From Chaetoderma sp. LZ-2023a (taxonomy: Eukaryota > Mollusca > Caudofoveata > Chaetodermatida > Chaetodermatidae), in contig CM067366.1 in the NCBI GenBank assembly GCA_034401795.1, positions 86,226,464-86,290,463 on the forward strand: DNA of 64,000 bases, written 5' to 3'. A model generated the notes under the pieces. It was given only the letters and a program-made list of their open reading frames with translations. It did not search any database and was not told where the DNA came from. Position 1 is the stretch's first letter, and every line of letters starts with the position of its first letter. Positions 58,446-64,000 of the stretch are shown here, one piece after another. A program made the translations under genes and the position numbers.

Positions 58446-60468
58446 TCTAGGGCGGTCAGGAGCAACATTGGGGAGGGTAGGCGCCTCTACAACCTTCCTG
58501 GGCTTCTTCGCCGGCGGCGGCTGTGAAACCCCAGCTGAAGCAGAAGTCGCAACAGGCCTAGCTTTCGCCTTGCCCTTATGCTCCTTTGAAGGTTGTCCCA
58601 TTAGCGGTTTCCCCACAGGCCCTAGTGCATGCGCTTGTCGCACTAGCTCTAGCTGTAGGTTTACCGCTAACCGATTCTGCGCGATACTGGCGGTATCCTC
58701 TAAGATGGCCCACGCTTGGCCACCGAAGATGCTAGGCCCTGTCAGGGGTGTCCCAAGGAGACGCTCCCTGACTGCCGTAGCCGGACGCATATGGTCAATG
58801 ACCATTTGCCTCCTGGATTTCGTCAAAGCTTGCACCCTTGCCAATGCGTCCATCGACAGCACCAGGCCGTCATTGACACATGAAAGCGCCACAGGTGGCA
58901 CAGGGTGGCCTGCCCCGCTTCAGCCCACACCGACTGAAGGAGACGATAAGAGTGGTTGACAGCGCTCATCGCTGCCCTCACACCCTCATCGCATAGGGAC
59001 AGGACTTCTTCCTGGTGTACCTGAGACTTGTCCACAAGTGCCGGACCGGGGTGACCCGGCACGGCACTCTGGACGCCCAGTACCCATCGGTCATCCTCCG
59101 TGACCGACGGGACTACACCATACCTGTCGTATTCCCCCCGCGGAATACGACATCTTGCCCGCACCTCCCTGGAGGCCGCAGGGAGCTGACCCTTGGTCAT
59201 CAGTTGTTTGCTATAAATAGCATCCAACCATTCTATGAACCGTGGATCCAGTCAAAATCCCCGTCCTGATCGACGCAACCGACGGACGGGGCGCATCTTC
59301 ATCGGCCGTGGCCGAAACCACAGACGGGTCAACCCTGGCTAGCCACGCCAGAGCATCTGACCAATCTACCTCCGATGAAGACACCCCCGTAAACACGTCA
59401 CCCGTTGACGTGCTCACAGGTCTGCCAGCCACGGCCTCCCAGCAAGGAGCCACGGCTGACACGCCAGGCACTCCGGTACCACACGGTTCCGCCGCCACCC
59501 CATGAGACACTCCGGTCCATGGGGGTAGGTCCACACGGAAAACCGTACGGACCCGTAGCAGTCGCGGAACCATAGCCGGACACGGGCGCCCACGGCACCC
59601 CACGTCCGACTGCCGGACCAGGCGAGATAGGTGAGTACCACGCCCGGCCCGGCACACCCGTTCCCGTGACGGCTGGTGCCAAACCAAGCCGCACGGAACC
59701 GGTGCACGGTAACGGATTTGCCTCAGCCACAGGCGGAGCCGCTGACCTGGCTTGCGCCAAACCAGAGAAATGGAGGCCGGTTCCGTCTAGGACGGAATCA
59801 ACCTCCATATTCTCCACCTGCGGCTTCACGGGCCGCAGCAACCTCTCCTCCTCGGCCTCCTCGTCTTCAGACTCCGAAGAGTCGTCACTAGACGAGTCAA
59901 CCGTGGAACCGTCCTGGCGGACGGCTCCCACACCTGACGGACCGGCCACCGCTACTGGACCACCCGGAGGTGGCCGCAGAGAAACAGAAACCCGTCTGGC
60001 CGAAGCCAGACGGGACTGCCAGGGGGCCGTACGAGACGGCCCCCTCGGTAACCAGTCCAGAATCCTGTCCGAGGACAGGATCCGTACCAGGCATGGGGAG
60101 AAACTGCCCCCCAACCTTTGGTAGCAGGGACGACACCAGCGTGGTCAGAACGCTATGCAGAAAAACCCTGCAGAGCCGGACCAAACCACGCCGGCGGTGC
60201 CATCTCCGCCACCTCCAGCTGGGGACGTGGAGCACCCGCACCGGCCGAACCGGGCGCTCCACGATTTACTCTCGGACCGCCTGACCCCGCGTCAGACCCA
60301 GCCAAGTCCTTCTGGGCAAGGAACTTAACCATCGTTTCGACGGACCACACTGCACAAACATTACACCTATGATCTATATTACACAGGGCACACATAAAAC
60401 AGACATGGTCCTTGAACATTACACGGACAAACTTATGGCAGTCGTCACATGATGGCGGGGCTGGCTTG
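58374..60468 (-). pseudogene. Gag of DIRS D, frameshifted but full length
   Basis: From right to left: a Cys-rich head ending CNVCAVWSVETMVKFLAQ (about 60340-60470), a Pro/Gly-rich stretch, an acidic patch EDEEAEEERLLRP, a central conserved block (RIPRGEYDRYGVV, EEVLSLCDEGVRAA, VNHSYRLLQSVW) and the basic C-terminal tail (58374-58901). Several frame changes break it. A likely splice acceptor ('cttattttatag') precedes the head at about 60470, so the start codon may be in an upstream exon. Confidence 0.72.
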
Positions 60469-60994
60469 GCCTATAAAATAAGCACAAACCTACAATAAAC
60501 AAGCGGAACGAGACCCGGATGGAAGGCAGACAATTAATTTTCAAATAATTTGACTCATAAATTAACCGTAACCTCCCCGCACCCCACCCCGCCACGTTAC
60601 AACAACGATCGCATTGATTATGACGACAAGTACGCGGCGGGCACAACACACCCATAATAGATCCTCCAGGATGTGTAACGGCTCCAGGAATCATATCGCA
60701 TAGCATTCAGGGTATATTTACTAATCAATATAAATTATACTCCTAACGAACGCAGCACGATATGTGAAGAAAACAACAAAATGTATAACAAAACTGCTGT
60801 CTCACACGGTAAAACCGCAGACCACACATCTACTCAAGAATTTTGAAACCACCGATCATTGCAAACCGATCGTGATCACACGTAAACTTGATCATTCTAA
60901 AGTTTCCGGTACCATTTTTAGTACACAGCACCCAGAATAAGATGCGCGAATTAATGAAAAAAATTTTCTTCACATAAACATCCGAGCGACCGGG

Positions 60995-61036
60995 TGTGAC
61001 GTCACCCGCTCGGATTCTACGGAGAATGACGTCAGC
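60995..61036. promoter_or_regulatory. Paired CRE-like sites upstream of D gag
   Basis: Two perfect TGACGTCA octamers at 60997-61004 and 61027-61034. The first is centred in an imperfect 36-bp palindrome starting 'atccgagcgaccggg'. E keeps the first (63633-63640) and has CGACGTCA at the second. CREB/ATF binding is inference. Confidence 0.5.
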
Positions 61037-61081
61037 CGATATTCGTGTTAGAAATACCGTAGCAAACACCTATTTTCATAT

Positions 61082-61124
61082 CTGCCGATCGCCTGTTGGG
61101 GTTTAAAGAAGGCGATCGTCTGGC
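61082..61124. repeat. Conserved hairpin in the DIRS 5' region
   Basis: 'tgccgatcgcct' and 'aaggcgatcgtctggca' pair around 'gttggggtttaaag'. Kept in E at about 63720-63763. Confidence 0.7.
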
Positions 61125-61384
61125 ATATATCGTTGTTAGCACACGTCCCAGATTCTATGGGGACAGAAATTGGAACATGCGACACAACGAAATTTAGAGA
61201 CCTAAGTCTTTTAACTATGGATAATAAAGAACAATACAACCTGGTTGTCTTGGGCGGTATTCTCCATAGTCCTTAGTTAATCCTTTCAGAACACACAAAC
61301 TATCACTGATTAAAGACTTAGATTATTTTAAAACACTAAAATCCTTAATGCAAAAAGCATGTATTGCTCTTGTCGCTATGCAAA

Positions 61385-61552
61385 CAAGAATGAGCTCTAT
61401 GGTAAACGGGTAAACGGGTACTCGGCAGTGGGGAGCCGAGTACCCGGTTCCCAGGAGTCGGTAAAGCTTTCTAAGTCTATAATCCTAGAGCCGCTGTCAA
61501 GGCCAGCTGTATATCAGAAGTAACAGAATGGTGAGTATTGATCGAAGGAGAA
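61385..61552 (-). repeat. Right inverted terminal repeat of DIRS D
   Basis: Complement of the hairpin-unit left half. It includes 'gagctctatggtaaacggg', the small palindrome 'gggtactcggc', and ends 'cagaatggtgagtattgatc' + 'gaaggaga'. It joins directly to gag sequence of E at 61553. Confidence 0.88.
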
Positions 61553-63112
61553 GCACGAAAGCGCCACAGGTGGCACAGGGTGGCCTGCCCCCGCTTCAGC
61601 CCACACCGACTGAAGAAGGCGATAAGAATGGTTGACAGCTGCCCTCACACCCTCATCGCAAAGGGACAGGACTCCTCGTGGTGTCCCTGGGATTTGTCCA
61701 CCAGGGCCGGGGCGGGGTGGGGCCACCCGCTCCAGCACTCTGGACACCCAGAACCCATCGGTCCTCATCGGTAACCGACGGTAGAACACCATACCTGTCG
61801 TATTCCCCCCGTGGAATACGACACCTCGCCCGCACCTCCCTGGAGGCCGCAGGGAGCTGCCCCTTGGTCATGAGTTTCTTACTATAAATAGCCTCTAGCA
61901 ACTCAATAAACCGTGGGTCCGGGCTGCGGGCAAGATCCCCGTCCTGATCGATGCCACCGATGGATGGGGCGCATCATCCTCGGCCGTGGTCGAAACCACA
62001 GACGGGTCTACCCTGGCTAGCCAAGCCAGAGCCTCAGACCAGTCTATTTCCGAGGAGGACATACCCGTAAACACGTCACCCATTGACATGTTCACAGACC
62101 TACCAGCCACAGCCCCCCGGCTAGGAGCTGCGGCTGACACGCCAGGAACTCCGGTACCATACAGTTCCGCCGCCACCCCATGGAACACACCAGTCCATGG
62201 AGTAGGCCCGCATGGAAAACCGTGCGGACCCGTAGCAGTCACGGAACCGTGGCCAGCCACGGGCGCCACGGCACTCCATGACTGACCACCTGACCAGGCG
62301 AGATAAGTGAGTACCACGCCTGGCCTGGCACACCCGTCACTGTGTCGGTTGGCGTCAAACCAACCATCACGGGACCGGTGCCTGGTACCAGATTGGCCTC
62401 AACCACGGGCGGAGCCACTGCCCTGGCTTACGCCAAGCCAGACAGATGGAGGACGGTTCCGTCCAGGAAGGAATCGACCTCCATATTCTCCACCCGTGGC
62501 ATCACAGGCCGCAGCAACCTCTCCTCCTCGGCCTCCTCATCTTCAGACCCCGAAGAGTCGTCACTAGACATGCCTGATGGACTGGCCACCACTACTGGAC
62601 CACCCGGAGGTGGCCGCAGAAAGACAGAACCCATCAGGCCGGAGCCCGATGGGACTGCTAGGGGACCGTACGAGATGGCTCCCTCGGTGACCAGTCCAGA
62701 ACCCTGTCCAAGGACAGGGTCTGAACCAAGCATGGGGAGAGACTGCCCTACAACTTTCGGCAGCAGGGATGACACCAGCGTGGGCAGAACACTATGCAGA
62801 AAGCCCTGCATAGCCGGACCAAACCACGCCGGCGGTGCCATCTCCGCCACCTCCAGCTGTAGATGTGGAGCGCCCCCAAGGGCCGAAACAGACGCTCCAC
62901 GATTTAATTTCAGTCCGCCCGACCCCGCGTCAGACCCAGCCAAGTCCTTCTGGGCAAGGAACTTCATCATCATATCAATGGACCACACTGCACATATATT
63001 ACACCTATTGTCAAGGTTACATAACGTACACTGAAAGCAGACATGGTCCTTAAACAGGACCCGGACGAACTTGTGGCACTCGTCACATGGTGGTGGGGCT
63101 GGCTTGGCCTAT
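61553..63112 (-). pseudogene. Gag of DIRS E, N-terminal two thirds
   Basis: The head is better preserved than in D: PPPCDECHKFVRV, then HVCFQCTLCNLDNRCNIC, a treble-clef-like Cys arrangement (CxxC, CxxC, C, CxxC), followed by AVWSIDMMMKFLAQKDLAG. An open frame of 186 codons (62428-62988) covers the Pro-rich and acidic (SEDEEAEEE) part. Frameshifts follow. A 'tttatag' acceptor precedes the head at about 63107. Confidence 0.75.
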
Positions 63113-64000
63113 AAATAAACACAAACCTACAATAAGCAAGCGGAACGAGACAAAGATGGAAGGCAGACAATTAATTTTCAAATATATTGACCATAAATTA
63201 ACTGTAACCCTCCTGCACCCCACCCCGCAACGTTACAGCAAAGATCGTATTGATTATGACGACAAGAACGAAGCGGGCATTAATACACCCATAAACTGAT
63301 CCTCAAGGATGTATAATGGAACCAGGAATCATATCGCATAGCATTCAGGGTATATTTACCAATAAATATAAATTATACTCCTAACGAAAGCCAAAAACGA
63401 TATGTGAAGAAACAACAAAATGTAACAAACTGCTGTAGCACACGGTAAAACCGCAGACCACACATCTTAATCAAGAATTTTGAAACCACCGATCATTGCA
63501 AACAGATCGTGATAACACTCAAAACTAGAAATTCCGAAGTATTCTGGTACCATTTTAGTACGCAGCACCTAGAATAAGATGCGCGAATTAGTGAAAAATT
63601 TTCTTCACATAAACATCCGAGCAACACGGGTGTGACGTCACCCGCTTGGATCTTACGGAGAACGACGTCAGCTGATATTCGTGTTAAAAATACTGTAGCA
63701 AACACCTATTTTCATATCTGCCGATCGCCTGTTGGGGTTTAAAGAAGGCGATCATCCGGCATATTTCGTTGTTAACACACGTCCCAGATTCTTAGGGGTT
63801 AGAAATTGGAACATGCGACACAAGACAAAATTTTAGAGACCTAAGTCTTTTAACTATGGAATAATAAGGAGATATATAACCTGGTTATCATCGGCGGTAT
63901 CCATATTAATCCAAATATCCTTGTAGAAACGCAGTAGCTATCACAAATAACCACAGACAAAAAGACTTAGATTAAACTCTTTCCAATTGCAAAAAGCATG
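61553..64000 (-). mobile_element. DIRS element E, 5' half only, runs off the window
   Basis: Homologous throughout to 58870-61330 of D (gag, CRE site, hairpin, 5' leader 'cacacgtcccagattct'). It begins abruptly inside gag at 'gaaagcgccacaggtggca'. Its RT and recombinase are missing on the left; the right terminus is outside the window. Confidence 0.82.

Larger units (their letters stand above)
54229..61552 (-). mobile_element. DIRS element D, the most complete copy (~7.3 kb)
   Basis: Left hairpin unit 54229-54532, recombinase, RNase H, RT, full-length but frameshifted gag, a 5' non-coding region with CRE-like sites, and a right terminal repeat at 61385-61552 that is the inverse of the hairpin-unit core. 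This gives both termini of the family. Confidence 0.85.

Overview
This is a eukaryotic, intron-rich and repeat-packed stretch. The 'gtgagcttatgccatgg', 'ggggcataactcc' and 'ccaagtttagtcc' dispersed repeats are of a kind I associate with bivalve and gastropod genomes, so a lophotrochozoan, probably a mollusc, is my best guess. This is inference; no species-level marker was seen.

The only host gene I can support is an ANKLE2 (LEM4) orthologue on the minus strand. Ten consecutive GT-AG exons can be placed, from 43397 (most upstream one seen) to the stop codon at 9792-9794. All exon phases agree and together they give about 725 residues: a viroplasmin-like module, ankyrin repeats, the conserved ANKLE2 central region, a disordered Ser-rich stretch and the conserved C-terminus. 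The N-terminal exons (membrane segment and LEM domain) are not in the window. They must lie to the right, beyond an intron of more than 20.6 kb.

Everything else is mobile or repetitive DNA, mostly sitting in ANKLE2 introns. From left to right: 1-9.7 kb is gene-free and holds tandem-core dispersed elements, a 1.35-kb minisatellite and fold-back repeats; 13.7-17.5 kb is a decayed DIRS-type tyrosine-recombinase retroelement with inverted terminal repeats; 17.7-18.0 kb is a tRNA-derived SINE; 25.99-32.24 kb is a 6.26-kb DNA transposon with about 530-bp terminal inverted repeats and a TTA target duplication. The transposon carries the wreck of one large gene of an invertebrate repeat-associated protein family, and it has split an older tandem-core element. 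44.19-64 kb is a head-to-tail cluster of DIRS elements (fragment, B, C, D, E), of which C and the matching part of D are almost identical tandem copies with a period of about 4.47 kb.

At least three families of fold-back (hairpin) elements are scattered through the introns in both orientations. The DIRS coding regions all carry frameshifts, stops or lost catalytic residues, so the cluster looks non-autonomous. Its ends nevertheless share an architecture with the divergent element at 13.7 kb, including a conserved splice-donor-like motif.
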